Under the pieces are notes generated by a model. That model saw nothing but the letters and a program-made list of their open reading frames with translations. It ran no database searches and had not been told where the DNA came from. From Coriaria nepalensis (Eukaryota > Streptophyta > Magnoliopsida > Cucurbitales > Coriariaceae), in the NCBI GenBank assembly GCA_027186245.1, contig CP114492.1:6150501-6214500 (forward strand): 64,000 nt of DNA, in the 5' to 3' direction. The translations under genes were made by a program, and so were the position numbers. Below are positions 1 to 10,342 of this stretch, piece after piece (within the stretch, counting starts at the first letter, position 1; each line of letters starts with the position of its first letter).

Positions 1-46
1 TAATACAAATTAATATTTATGGCATGTTTTAACTTGATTGTCATAG

Positions 47-1387
47 AGACGACTTTCCCGAGTACGCAAAAGCAATTGGAGGTCTAATGGATAGACTTTT
101 GAGCTTAATGTCTCAAGGGCTAAAGTTAGAAGAGAGTTTCTTAAAGGAAAGGCTAGGTACAAGGCCTGCGTATCATACACAAGCAAATTACTATCCATCC
201 TGTCCCGAACCAGAAAAAACCATCGGGCTCGGTGAACATTGTGATCTTGGTTCTCTTACGGTGCTCCTACAATCAGAAGACGTGGCTGGTCTTCAAGTTC
301 TAAACAATGGAAAATGGATATCGGTTGAACCTATTCCTAATTCCTTGGTTGTCAATCTGGGTGATCAAATTCAGGTAAACATATTATGCCATAAAAAAAA
401 CCTGTATTGTGTTTTGATTTACCCATTTAAGTGTCTGTTTGGATTAGGGGAGAGCATGCCGCTCTAAAGCTGATCGAACGGTACCAAACCGCACATTTCG
501 GTGCAGTGCGGTCGGATTTTAGCGGTGAAAAAAATTTGCGGTCAGGGCCCCGCAACTGACCACACGGCGTGGTTTTTTTTCGGTCGGTGAGTGGGGGCCG
601 GACATATATTTTTAAAAAAAAAAAGAAGAGAAAAAGGTAAAAAATAGAGAAGAAAACCTGAATGTAATGCTAATGCAATTCCTTGCTGACCCAGCCAACC
701 CGCATCAACATTGTTCCCACCAAAACCAGCATCATGAATATACAAAGAGAATAAAGTAGAAAGAGATTCCTGAACACATGTAACCCATAAGAATGCCATA
801 ATGCAAAGGAAGAATAAAGATTAACACAAAAAGAGCAGCCAATGCTTCCGCCTTAGCCACACAAATTTTATAATTAATATGTGCTAGTGCTTTGAATAGA
901 CTAGAATAAGTCCCAAACTCAGGCCCATAGCGATTCCATATGTTTTCTGTCACTTCTGCCACTGATTGTGAATACAAAATTAAAATGTCACAGGAAAAAC
1001 TGGGATTTCGGTTAGAGCCCGTAGAAATATATTGTGTAGTACCAAGTAATTCCAAATTAAGAAAATCTTGTTTCTACCGAAGTGCTATGATTCAGATTGT
1101 GTTTTCTGATTCATTTGATCATATACATATAGGTTTTGAGCAATGATAGGTATAAAAGTGTGCGTCACAGGGCTGTGACCAATAAACTGAAGCCAAGGAT
1201 TTCACTGGCAATGTTTTATCCCCCAAATGATGATGTTGAGATTGAACCGATCGAGTATTTGATCGATGCGGAGCATCCAAAGATGTATAGAAAGTATACC
1301 ATCAAAGAGTTTATGCAAGAGTTTTACAAGCAAGAAGGGAAGCAGAGGAAAGTGAAGGAAGCTTTTGAGTTGACTTCTTCTTTCTGA
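47..1387 (+). CDS. 2-oxoglutarate/Fe(II)-dependent dioxygenase, copy 1 (2OGD-1), 5' end outside window
   Basis: Two exons are present: 47-374 and 1133-1387, with AG/GT borders; exon 1 lies left of the window. By family (DOXC class, hyoscyamine 6-dioxygenase/flavanone 3-dioxygenase/DMR6-like) the enzyme would hydroxylate or desaturate a small molecule in the cytosol using Fe(II), 2-oxoglutarate and O2. Visible in the sequence: QANYYP, the iron ligands in GEHCDLGS (HxD), VNLGDQ, the distal His in RHRAVTN, and the 2OG-binding R-I-S. Splice phases equal those of 2OGD-2. Exon 2 is about 96% identical to 2OGD-2 exon 2, exon 3 about 89%. The reading frame is open throughout, ending KEAFELTSSF-stop, which is 12 codons earlier than copy 2. 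Odd: the usual SNG(K/R)YKS motif reads SNDRYKS (Gly to Asp). The 758-bp intron carries a foreign gene fragment. Whether exon 1 is intact cannot be seen. Confidence 0.85.
440..657. other. GC-rich insert in 2OGD-1 intron 2, transposon-like
   Basis: About 475-600 is locally GC-rich with repeated gcggt/ accgc words, unlike the AT-rich intron around it and absent from the 2OGD-2 intron ends. It adjoins the GCN1-like fragment and may be part of the element that carried it. No terminal repeats were resolved, so the class is not certain. Confidence 0.35.
658..961 (-). pseudogene. GCN1/ILITYHIA-like gene fragment captured in 2OGD-1 intron
   Basis: On the minus strand two exon-like pieces match the HEAT-repeat region of the translational activator GCN1 (plant ILITYHIA, a partner of the eIF2-alpha kinase GCN2). 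Piece one, about 961-835, reads VAEVTENIWNRYG, SSLFKALAHINY and AKAEALAAL. Piece two, 769-658, reads ESLSTLFSLYIHDAGFGG and VDAGWLGQQGIALALHS. Both keep intron borders: an AG before piece one (962-964), CAG before piece two (770-772) and a GT after it, with shortened intron sequence between them. So this is a piece of genomic DNA, not a processed cDNA copy. It covers only about 75 codons of a protein of more than 2,500, so it cannot make GCN1. It lies antisense inside the host intron. Recognition is from remembered family sequence, not an alignment. Confidence 0.65.
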
Positions 1388-2029
1388 AAAGTTAAGAAGA
1401 TGTAGATGATGTGTCTGAGATAATGGTGTATATGGAAGAGAAAATAGATACGGTTTGGTAATGGAAGATGTGGTCTTGAAGAGGGAAGGGTTTTTGTGGA
1501 TGATGTGGTGAATGCAATAATAATAGATTCTTATGATCCATTATACATAAATAAGCAATTAAAGATAAGTATATAATACATAAGTAGACAGTTTCATTGT
1601 TATAGTGTGAATCAATAAATAATAATATTAATAAGATCTTAATTTTTATAATTTTTATGTAAATTTGATCTGCCTTTCTAAAATACTCGAACCCGGGAGT
1701 GTGCTAAACTGACTTGGAATGCTAAGCAAAAGTAGTATTATTTAGAATAGTGGTAGGGTATGCTTTCCATGATTCGTAATCTTCCGAGATTTTCTGTGTG
1801 TAATTATCATTGACGTGGTCCACACGAGCGCGAATACTGAGTTGGGATCCTTGTTTTTTATTAGATTATTTTTGGACCAAGAGGAGAAAGAATATAAAGA
1901 CACGTAACCACCTGCGACTCAACAGCTACTCATTCCTACCAAAAGCAATCAAGGTTTTCCCCGACGAGATCAATTTGGCTGCTACTACTAGCTACTACTG
2001 CTACTACCGCTACTGCCACTCATCAAGCG
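1388..2029. other. Intergenic: 3' flank of 2OGD-1 and 5' flank of AKR-A
   Basis: No gene seen. From about 1740 onward the DNA resembles the region upstream of AKR-B (from about 4858): shared words include gtaatctt, gagattttt, gagaaagaatA(c/t)aaagaca, and a single copy of the 63-bp leader unit (1918-1980) that is multiplied in front of AKR-B. Confidence 0.6.
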
Positions 2030-3551
2030 ATGACCAAAATCCCCAAGGTTGTGGGGATTTCATCATCAGGCAATCAAGCTCGGTTACCGCCATTTCCACA
2101 CGGCTTCGATCTATGGCTCGGAACAACCCTTGGGAGAAACCTTGGCAGAGGCGGTCAACCAAGGACTTGTCAAATCCCGAGACGAGCTCTTCGTCACTTC
2201 AAAACTCTGGTCCTCTGATGCTCACCCTGACCTTGTCATACCTGCTCTAAAGAAATCACTAAGGTGACGGATTGTAATAATAGAAATCTCTTACACTTGG
2301 TTTTCTTAGTTTAAGATGATGATGTTTTAGCCTAGTTGAATAATGATGATATCTACCGACAGGAATCTTCAATTGGAGTACCTTGATCTTTATCTGATTC
2401 ACTGGCCAATCAGCTTCAAGCGTGGGAAGTTGGAGGTCCCACCAGCTATGGAGGATCTTGAGGCTCTGGATTTCAAGAGTGTATTGGAAGCGATGGAGGA
2501 ATCTCAGAGAACTGGCCTCCCAAAATCTATTGGGGTCAGCAACTTCTCTGTCAAAAACCTTGAAAAGCTGCTGTCTTTCTTGTGAAAAGAAACTATCAAA
2601 TAACATTTGTGTCAAAAGAAACTATCATTCTTGTAAGAGGCAGGCAATTAGAGTTTGTGTAGAAATACTATGCTACATGAGAAAGGCAGGCAAGTATTGG
2701 GAGTTCAGTATATAAAAACCACTATAGTCATTTAATTTTAATAGGTTTTGAGTTGGAATTTCAAATTGAAGTCGAGAATACAGAACCATAAGAGAAACGG
2801 AAATCTTGGGGGATTTAGTATATACGACAGATAGTTACTCCACGGATAACCAATTGATTTTGGGTTAAAAGCTCAAATTTCTAAGGTTAACTTAAGAATT
2901 ATTACCTACTTGATGATATTATTTGGATTTTTTCTAATAGGGTAAGCATTCTTTAGACTTATGATAAGTTAGTAAATTGATAACAGTGACTTCAGATTGA
3001 TGTTTTGAATGCATGTAGGTGGAATTGAGTCCACTCTGGCAGCAGAAGAGGCTGATAGATTTTTGCAAAGCTAATAGTGTGGTTGTCACTGCGTTCTCTC
3101 CTTTGGGAGCTAGTACATCTTGGGGTACTAATGAAGTCTTGGAGAATCCAATTCTTAAAGAAATTGCAAAGGTTCGCGGCAAGACCATCGCTCAGGTTCG
3201 ATTATGAGATTACTCCATTTTTCCGTTCACTATTCATATGTAGGATTTGACCACAAAATTCAGACTGCTAAAAGTCGTTCTAAATTTTGATCACTACCTC
3301 AATTTTGTCATCAATCATTTGGGCAGGTTTGTCTAAGATTGATATATGAGCTAGGGGCTTCAATGGTGGTGCAAAGCTACAACAAAGAGAGGTTGAAGGA
3401 GAACATGCAGATATTTGATTGGGAATTGGAGAAGGAAGAATATGAGAAGATTAATCAAATTCAACAGCATAGAATGATGCACAGAGAAGAATTGATTTCT
3501 CCTGATGGACCCTACAAATCTGTTGAGGAGTTGTGGGATGGAGATCTTTGA
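2030..3551 (+). pseudogene. Aldo-keto reductase pseudogene, copy A (AKR4 family)
   Basis: An unprocessed, four-exon copy of AKR-B: exon remnants 2030-2263, 2363-about 2582, 3019-3195, 3327-3551. Compared with AKR-B it shows several disabling changes. (1) An 83-bp deletion after codon 13 removes the region from the first beta strand up to EAIKLGYR and shifts the frame; the downstream frame (from 2049) is then open. (2) The catalytic Asp of FDTASIYG is His (FHTASIYG). (3) About 0.2 kb is lost from the end of exon 2 through the start of intron 2, taking the VNQ end of exon 2 and the splice donor; a stop follows at 2583. (4) The NADPH-binding Lys of VVKSYN is Gln (VVQSYN). Exons 3 and 4 stay open. 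Introns and flanks are nearly identical to AKR-B, so the tandem duplication is recent. Confidence 0.9.
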
Positions 3552-3628
3552 TTTTCTATTTTTCTCTCTATCAAGTGATTGAACTGTCTGCTACATGATA
3601 TCCATATACGTAAATATATCTAATTATG

Positions 3629-4316
3629 AATCACGCAAGAAGAATGTCTATGAAAAAAAAAAATCCATTGAAGGATTACTTCACGGATTTGGTCCAAGAG
3701 ATTGGCCTTGCACCTTTGGGGTGGTTATGGTGGTGGTTGTTTCGCTATTGTTATGTTATTCATTTTTTTTCTTTCTAACCTTAGTGGAGCCTCATATTTA
3801 TAGGCACAAAGTAACTTAGGCACGAAGTAACTTAGGCAGCAAGCAACTCGAAATTATCGGAAAAAGTTTATCAAATATATTCCATCTTTTTCTCAGATGA
3901 TTTTGTTATTTTCTCTTAGAACTTTTTCCAAGTTATTCAATGCTTGCCAAAATAATGATTTTTGTATCAACACGTCCAATTTTTCTAGTTAGGTAAGGCT
4001 ATAAAAATTATTAACCGTATTTTCTATGGGAATAATATCATTATTTTTAAATCTCCTTTAGAACTAGGCTCCACAAGTATATTGGGCATAAAACGAAATA
4101 GCATCATCACCTTAAAACTTGTCTAGGAAATATTTCTTACATCTAAGACTATGTTCTACCACCAGTTCCTAGCCTTAACTCTCAATTGACATATAACTAG
4201 TCGAGTCCATAGTTCCTGAGATATATCATCCCCTATGCATACGGCTTATGTCTCGAACACCCACTCCTATAAGTATTCGTAGTCTTTGTGTCCTTTAAAG
4301 GTGGAAGGTGCGACCA
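3629..4316. mobile_element. Probable LTR-retrotransposon piece inserted behind AKR-A
   Basis: The 3' flanks of AKR-A and AKR-B match up to about 3628 (ending atctaattatg) and then diverge. The extra DNA in A has no coding potential and looks like LTR sequence: short repeats of aaagtaacttaggca (about 3808-3840) and a tract of mixed composition. Termini and target duplications were not resolved. Confidence 0.4.
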
Positions 4317-4700
4317 TATAAAAAACTGTTATAATTTTTTTTAATTTGTTTAATATAACTACAAATATTATAACATAATTATTAAATATATTATTTCATA
4401 ACTTGAAAGCTTTTAATTGAAAATACGGAATAATTCAAACTTTTTTCAAAACATAATTAGATATAATCAAACATGACCATATCCCAAATTATAATTACGT
4501 AATATGTTTATATCCTTAATTTATTATCATAAGCTTGTTCATAATCTTCATAAAAAACTAAAGTAATAGGTTTTTTTTTTTTTTTTTTAGATTCTTAATA
4601 TACCACAGGTCAGAATTGTTTTCCCTGATTATACCACAGGTCATGTCTCATTTATATTCCACATAAAATTAATCATGCTTCATTCACTAAATCTTAAAAC
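4317..4700. repeat. Intergenic segment duplicated at 23450-23800
   Basis: Shared stretches with 23450-23800 include aattagatataatcaaaca, taatatgtttatatccttaat and cctgattataccaca(g/a)gtc, in the same order and orientation. There is no gene in it. It supports the block I/block II segmental duplication. It includes a T-homopolymer of about 20 at 4570-4588. Confidence 0.75.
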
Positions 4701-4796
4701 TACGGATATACATTTATACTTAGCCGAATATCATGCTCTAACTAAAATACTCTTAGGTACATAATCTCTTCTTTACGAAGTAAGCATTTGCTTGCC

Positions 4797-4860
4797 TCCC
4801 CCCCGCCGGGTCCTTTGGTGTGACTGCATCGGGTGCGCAGGCACCCTATCCCTGTCCTAC
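4797..4860. other. Short GC-rich patch before the AKR-B leader
   Basis: A C/G-rich patch with the inverted repeat gggtgc-gca-ggcaccc (about 4830-4845) in otherwise AT-rich DNA. Possibly a transposon end; no further support. Confidence 0.25.
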
Positions 4861-5001
4861 TTTTCCATGGTCCGTAATCTTCGAGATTTTTCTTTGGGTA
4901 CTGACTTGGTGACTTCTTTTTTTTCATTGGAACATTTGTTAGGCCTCTTGGAGAAAGAATACAAAGACAGTAAGACACGTAGCCAAACTACCTACGACCC
5001 A

Positions 5002-5165
5002 ACAGCTATTCATTCCTACAAAACGTAATCAAGGTTTACGAAATCAATTTGGCTTCTGCTACCTACAGCTATTCATTCATACAAAAAGCAATCAAGGTTT
5101 ACGAAATCAATTTGGCTTCTGCTACCTACAGCTATTCATTCATACAAAAAGCAATCAAGGTTTTC
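5002..5165 (+). repeat. 63-bp tandem repeat, about 2.6 units, in the AKR-B leader
   Basis: Units start at 5002, 5065 and 5128 with acagctattcattc, giving a 63-bp period (21 codons). AKR-A has a single unit. The repeat is open in the AKR-B frame from 5049, encoding [16 protein letters not shown] units, but no in-frame ATG occurs before 5211, so it is most likely 5' untranslated leader. Confidence 0.85.
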
Positions 5166-5210
5166 TCCGAAGATATCAATTTGGCTCCTGCTACTGCCAC
5201 TCATCAAGCG

Positions 5211-7029
5211 ATGACCAAAATTCCCGAGGTTGTGCTGACGTCATCTTCAGGCCCACAGGCCATGCCGGTGCTCGGATTGGGCACGGCGGCCAACAATTTC
5301 GATCCTACCGGCCTGAAACCGGCCGTCCTCGAGGCAATCAAGCTCGGTTACCGCCATTTCGACACGGCCTCGATCTATGGCTCGGAACAGCCCTTGGGAG
5401 AAGCCTTGGCAGAGGCAGTCAACCTAGGACTTGTAAAATCCCGAGACGAGCTCTTCGTCACTTCAAAACTCTGGCCCTCTGATGCTCACCCTGATCTTGT
5501 CGTACCTGCTCTAAAGAAATCATTAGGGTGAGTGATTGTGGTAATTAGAATCTCTAACACTTGGTTTTCTTAGTTTAAGATGATGATGTTTGAATTTTGT
5601 TGAATAATGATGATATCTACGGATAGGAATCTTCAATTGGAGTACCTTGATCTTTATCTGATTCACTGGCCAATCAGCTTCAAGCGTGGGAAGTTGGGGG
5701 TCCCACCAGCTAAGGAGGTTCTTGAGGCTATGGATTTCAAGGGTGTATGGGAAGCAATGGAGGAATCTCAGAGAACTGGCCTCACAAAATCTATTGGGGT
5801 CAGCAATTTCTCTGTCAAAAACCTTGAAAAGATGCTGTCTTTTGCTACAATCCCTCCTTCAGTGAATCAAGTGGGTCCATTTATCATCTTTATATCATCT
5901 AATGAATTGTTTTTTCTGGTTCAATGTTTAAAACTTCAGTTTGAATCCGACAATTTTAATTTACCTCATGATAATCTCACTAATTTGCACTGGACGGACA
6001 ATTTATGACGTAAACAGCAGTTTCAAACACCGATCACCAACATGTATCTCATTCTTTTAAGACAAGTATCAAATAACATTTGTGTCAAAAGAAACTATCA
6101 TTCTTGTAAGAGGCAGGCAATTAGAGTTTGTGTAGAAAATACTATGCTACATGAGAAAGGCAGGCAAGTATTGGGAGTTCAGTATATAAAAACCACTATA
6201 GTCCATTTAATTTTAATTGGTTTTGAGTTGGAATTTCAAATTGAAGTAGAGAATACAGAACCATAAGAGAAACGGAAATCTTGGGGGATTTAGTATATAC
6301 GACAGATAGTTACTCCACGGATAACCAATTGATTTTGGGTTAAAAGCTCAAATTTCTAAGGTTAACTTAAGAATTATTACCTACTTGATGATATTATTTG
6401 GATTTTTTCTAATAGGGTAAGCATTCTTTAGACTTACGATAAGTTAGTAAATTGATGACAGTGACTTCAGATTGATGTTTTAAATGCATGTAGGTGGAAT
6501 TGAGTCCACTCTGGCAGCAGAAGAGGCTGATAGATTTTTGCAAAGCTAATAGTGTAGTTGTCACTGCGTTCTCTCCTTTGGGAGCTAGTAATACATCTTG
6601 GGGTACTAATGAAGTCTTGGAGAATCCAATTCTTAAAGAAATTGCAAAGGCTCGCGGCAAGACTATCGCTCAGGTTCGATTATGAGATTACTCCATTTTT
6701 CCGTTCACTATTCATATGTAGGATTTGACCACAAAATTCAGATTGCTAAACGTCGTTCTAAATTTTGATCACTACATCAATTTTGTCATCAATCATTTGG
6801 GCAGGTTTGTCTAAGATTGATATATGAGCTAGGGGCTTCAATGGTGGTGAAAAGCTACAACAAAGAGAGGTTGAAGGAAAACATGCAGATATTTGATTGG
6901 GAATTGGAGAAGGAAGATTATGAGAAAATTAATCAAATTCAACAACATAGAATGATGCATAGAGAAGAATTGATTTCTCCTGATGGACCCTACAAATCTG
7001 TTGAGGAGTTGTGGGATGGAGATCTTTGA
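5211..7029 (+). CDS. NADPH-dependent aldo-keto reductase, copy B (codeinone/methylecgonone reductase-like, AKR4)
   Basis: Exons 5211-5527, 5627-5870, 6494-6673 and 6805-7029 join in phase to a 321-residue protein, the usual AKR length. AKR4 enzymes are soluble (alpha/beta)8 barrels reducing ketones or aldehydes with NADPH; close plant relatives act in alkaloid, polyketide and uronate metabolism. The catalytic tetrad is complete: D51 and Y56 in FDTASIYG, K86 in VTSKLW, H119 in LIHWP. Other family marks: LGLGTAA near the N terminus, [34 protein letters not shown], cofactor K263 and R269 in VVKSYNKER, and the end [13 protein letters not shown]. All introns are GT-AG; the third donor (gttcga) is weak. 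The ATG at 5211 is the first in frame and gives the family-typical start MTKIPEV. It lies 3' of the pseudogene AKR-A. The substrate cannot be told from sequence. Confidence 0.92.
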
Positions 7030-7439
7030 TTTTCTATTTTTCTCTCTATCAAGTGATTGAACTGTCTGCTATATGATATTCATGTACGTAAATATATCTA
7101 ATTATGTATATGTCTAAATATAAATTTTGTTTAGACACTCCTCTAAATGCTATGAGATGTTTTCATTGTCTTGTGGGCTAATTCACTATTTTGAGGCCCA
7201 AAGTAAAGAATGGGGATAAGAAACCAGGCCCAATGTTCCATTCTAATCTCTCATTCATAAGGCTAAACTTATAATAAAAAGAGTTCAGATCTGATTTCCT
7301 TGGTCTCCTAACAGCGTATTCATTTGACTTTATTTTCTCCAACTACGTGTCATTACAACACATATTTCTTATTTATTTATTTATTTTTATAAATATAATA
7401 TATTCCTGATAAATCTAGTATTTATTTTATATGTGTAGT
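7030..7439. other. 3' flank of AKR-B, no gene
   Basis: AT-rich untranslated and intergenic DNA. The first approximately 90 bases match the AKR-A 3' flank. Nothing else recognised. Confidence 0.6.
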
Positions 7440-8535
7440 AATGCTAAGAAATTACATTAACCTCCTATTCTTATATTTTTGGTAATTGACAAACCTCTTT
7501 GCTCGTGCAATTTTCTTGACCCAATATTGTCAATAAGGTGATCGGATATGCTAAATCAAAATGCAATGATGTATTTTTTACGTAAAAAGTAGATTTTTTT
7601 TCTTCATCAAATAAGGTATTTATTGCAAATTGAGATGAAATTAATCAACCTTCGCAATTGGTGTAAGAGATCAATGAGAAAAGTTTTGAAATTTGAGGTT
7701 GCCAGCATCTTTGTCTTCTTCGGTTGGGATTTACTTGGAAAGCTCCATTTTCCTGGCCTGAGTGGCAGTAAATTCTTGGTGAGGGCATAAACGCATACAA
7801 TGAATATAACTTTTATCTCATGGCGTAATGGTATAGAGAGTATTCACTTCAAGTACTGTTCAGGTGACAACAAAGAATGACCCAGCAAATGTGTTGAAAC
7901 CAACATTAATACATGCAAGAGTGGAATACAAATTACTCATTCGTACCAATCTATACACATTACTGAACTCACTGTAAGTTCATTTGAATCTTTTAAATTG
8001 ACACACATTATCATGTTTATGATCAATTACTCTTTCATGTAATGGGTTCGCTTATAAATATTGATTGGATGCTTATAATTAGGGTTGTGATAGGAGGAAC
8101 CATATAATAAGTATTTCACCGTTACAGTTAATATTCCAATCATTATCGTATCCAATACCATCATGACTATTAGTTTCATGATTTCCACTAGCGCCGCTAC
8201 TACTTGTCGCTACACCGTTGTTGCCATCTTCTTAACCACCTAATCATCCTCATCTCTGTCGTAGTTTTAAAAATATTTGATATCAAAATACTTAAAATTG
8301 TCATTATATAACATTATTCTTTAGTGAGACAAACATTCAATTCAATCCCACTAAAATTAAAATTGGAATTACGATACCAACACTTAATTCCAATTCTAAA
8401 AACCTAATTGGCTATTATATATAAATATATGAAGCATAAAAATATTATTATATATTGAAAAATATATCAGATCTGACATTTTAATCTATATATATTTAAA
8501 AAGATTTATATGATCTAAAATTAAACTTAATTTCT
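7440..8535. repeat. Non-genic segment duplicated at 31170-32280
   Basis: Collinear with 31170-32280: shared words include ttgacaaacctctttgctcg, gcagtaaattcttggtgag, ctcatggcgtaat, aacattaatacatgcaagag, and cttataattagggttgtgat. Divergence is moderate with several indels. No long open frame in either copy. A minus-strand exon-like stretch is open in the second copy (31476-31394) but broken here by a stop and a roughly 30-bp deletion, so it may be a gene relic. It marks the right-hand end of the duplicated block. Confidence 0.75.
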
Positions 8536-8813
8536 CGGTAAAAATCTACACATCATTTTAAAATGAATGAAGAGACTATATTTTAAATAATTTGCTATAA
8601 TATATAGTATATATCTTCAGTTAGAGTTGTGTATCTTTCTTCTTCTACTAAATCTCACAATTCAAAGGCATGTAATTAAGTTGCCATTCATGCTGACCAA
8701 AACTGATATCTCTCTCTTCTTAATATTTGAGGTAAAAGCAGAATTTGTGAGCTTTTTGTTTGTATTTGTTGAAAGAGATATAATGTTTTCAATTTCAAAA
8801 ATCTCTCACATGT
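8536..8813 (-). mobile_element. Leftover internal DNA of a copia-like element
   Basis: AT-rich DNA leading up to a degenerate copia primer-binding site (see the LTR that follows). No coding domain recognised; probably the untranslated start of a truncated minus-strand element. Confidence 0.35.
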
Positions 8814-9480
8814 GCTCTAATACTATGTTGGAATTAGTACTCAAGAGAATGAAAATGAGAGCAAAATGAAGAACACTTTGATTGCTGAAATTGCATCTAC
8901 TAATTCATTAACAAAAGAAGGCTTAAATACAAAGATGAAAACGATTAAATAAGTACATGAATAGGAAACAGTTTAATGCTTCCTTAAAATGCTGAAAATC
9001 AAATATAAACATATATCAAAATACAACACTTAACATCAACCAAACTCTTAACATCACACAGTGATGTACTTGCGGCAGAAAAATTAGAAAATCTGTAAAA
9101 TCCTACCAACTAAAGCTAAATTGAGCTTCAACAAGTGTGATTTTGAGGTTCACACCTCCCAAGCTTATACAATCAACTCCTACACTTCATAATCTTCATA
9201 TCAAACTTTCTTGTAAGGCCAATGCACTAATTGGAATTCAAAATTCCTTCCAAAACAGTCTGCATAACCAATAAATCTTCAAACTACACTGCCACCTATT
9301 TTGGCTTCTATCTTATTCAATTCTTGTTCAATTGGCTTGATTCCAATTATCACAAAATTCAATTTATATCCTCTAACTACTTGTGTCGACGCCAAAAACT
9401 AAGGCCATCAAAAATTCAACCCTCCACCTCTTGCTTCATTGGCTAAGGCTTCACCGCCGTCAAACACTCACAACTCTTAC
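8814..9480 (-). mobile_element. Copia LTR relic with degenerate primer-binding site
   Basis: 8814-8825 (gctctaatacta) is a mutated complement of the copia initiator-Met tRNA primer site TGGTATCAGAGC, and the next base, 8826, opens an LTR-like sequence (tgttggaatt). The right end is uncertain; around 9480 is an estimate. No gene found inside. Confidence 0.5.
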
Positions 9481-9656
9481 CACAAGAAAGGATAACAGTT
9501 ATGATACTTTTTGCACGTCACAATTGTTGAAGATGTCATTTTTCCTCCTAAAAGTCTAAAATGAACTATATATTTCATTACATATAACTGACGAAAATAG
9601 TGCTAGTTTTTTTCGCTTGAAGTGTTCCCACCACACGCTTGTAAAGGTCACATGAC

Positions 9657-10088
9657 TAGAGGTGGCAATTCGTGCCAGCTCAGCTTCGGCATGGCATGGC
9701 ATGGCACGGATTGGTCTGTGCCGTGCCAGTGCCCATACTTGAAAATAAGAGCACGACATTGTACACATACAGTAACGGGCTCATGTCGTGCCGGTTCGTG
9801 CCGTTTCAGCCCCTGAGCCGGTCCGTGCCGTGCCAAAGAGTCGATAACTATTATATATTTTTCTTATGTAAGAATATATGGGGCTTTTTGACAATATATT
9901 TTGAAATGTGTTTCGTATTTTAAAATACATTTTGACGACATATCACGATTTGAGGGGGATAGTATGTTAAATCATGTTGAATTTTTATCTTTTGATTAAC
10001 TTTAATAATTATAAAAATAACCTTAAAATTTCAAAAATTATATTTTTAATTTATTCAAAAATTATATTCCGCTACCTTGCCACCTCTA
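9657..10088. mobile_element. hAT-like non-autonomous element, 432 bp
   Basis: Perfect 12-bp terminal inverted repeats: tagaggtggcaa at 9657-9668 and its complement ttgccacctcta at 10077-10088. Just inside the left end are clusters of gtgcc/ggcac words (9670-9835), the kind of subterminal repeats seen in plant hAT elements. An 8-bp target duplication was not found (cacatgac versus ctgccgga), so the right partner could belong to another copy. Noncoding. Confidence 0.55.
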
Positions 10089-10342
10089 CTGCCGGAAAAA
10101 AAATAATATTGATGGAGCTCAGAGCTCCATGCTCTGTTTTGTTCTCTTTTTTTTTCGGCAGCGGCGGCGGAGGCATCAGCATAAAATTGAGAAGAAACTA
10201 AAAATATAATTTTTTAAATTTTTTGGGGTATTTTTTATAATTATTAAAAGTTAAAATATTTTACTGCACATCAAATCATGTCAAATTTTTTTTTTTCCAA
10301 AACACATAAGCAAACAACACCTATGTGTTTTTAAAATGATCT
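10089..10342. other. AT-rich spacer, nothing recognised
   Basis: A short GC patch (about 10150-10175, ggcagcggcggcgg) in otherwise AT-rich DNA. No gene or repeat end identified. Confidence 0.5.

Noticed and set aside
1685..1760. tRNA-like string (ctcgaacccgggag)
   Set aside because: Only a T-loop-like word; no cloverleaf could be built around it.
5049..5210. N-terminal extension of AKR-B starting at 5049
   Set aside because: That start is TTG; the first in-frame ATG is 5211, which gives the usual family N terminus.
7815..7880. Possible tRNA or SINE box A (tggcgtaatgg), also at 31597
   Set aside because: No box B or acceptor stem; it lies inside the duplicated segment and is simply shared.
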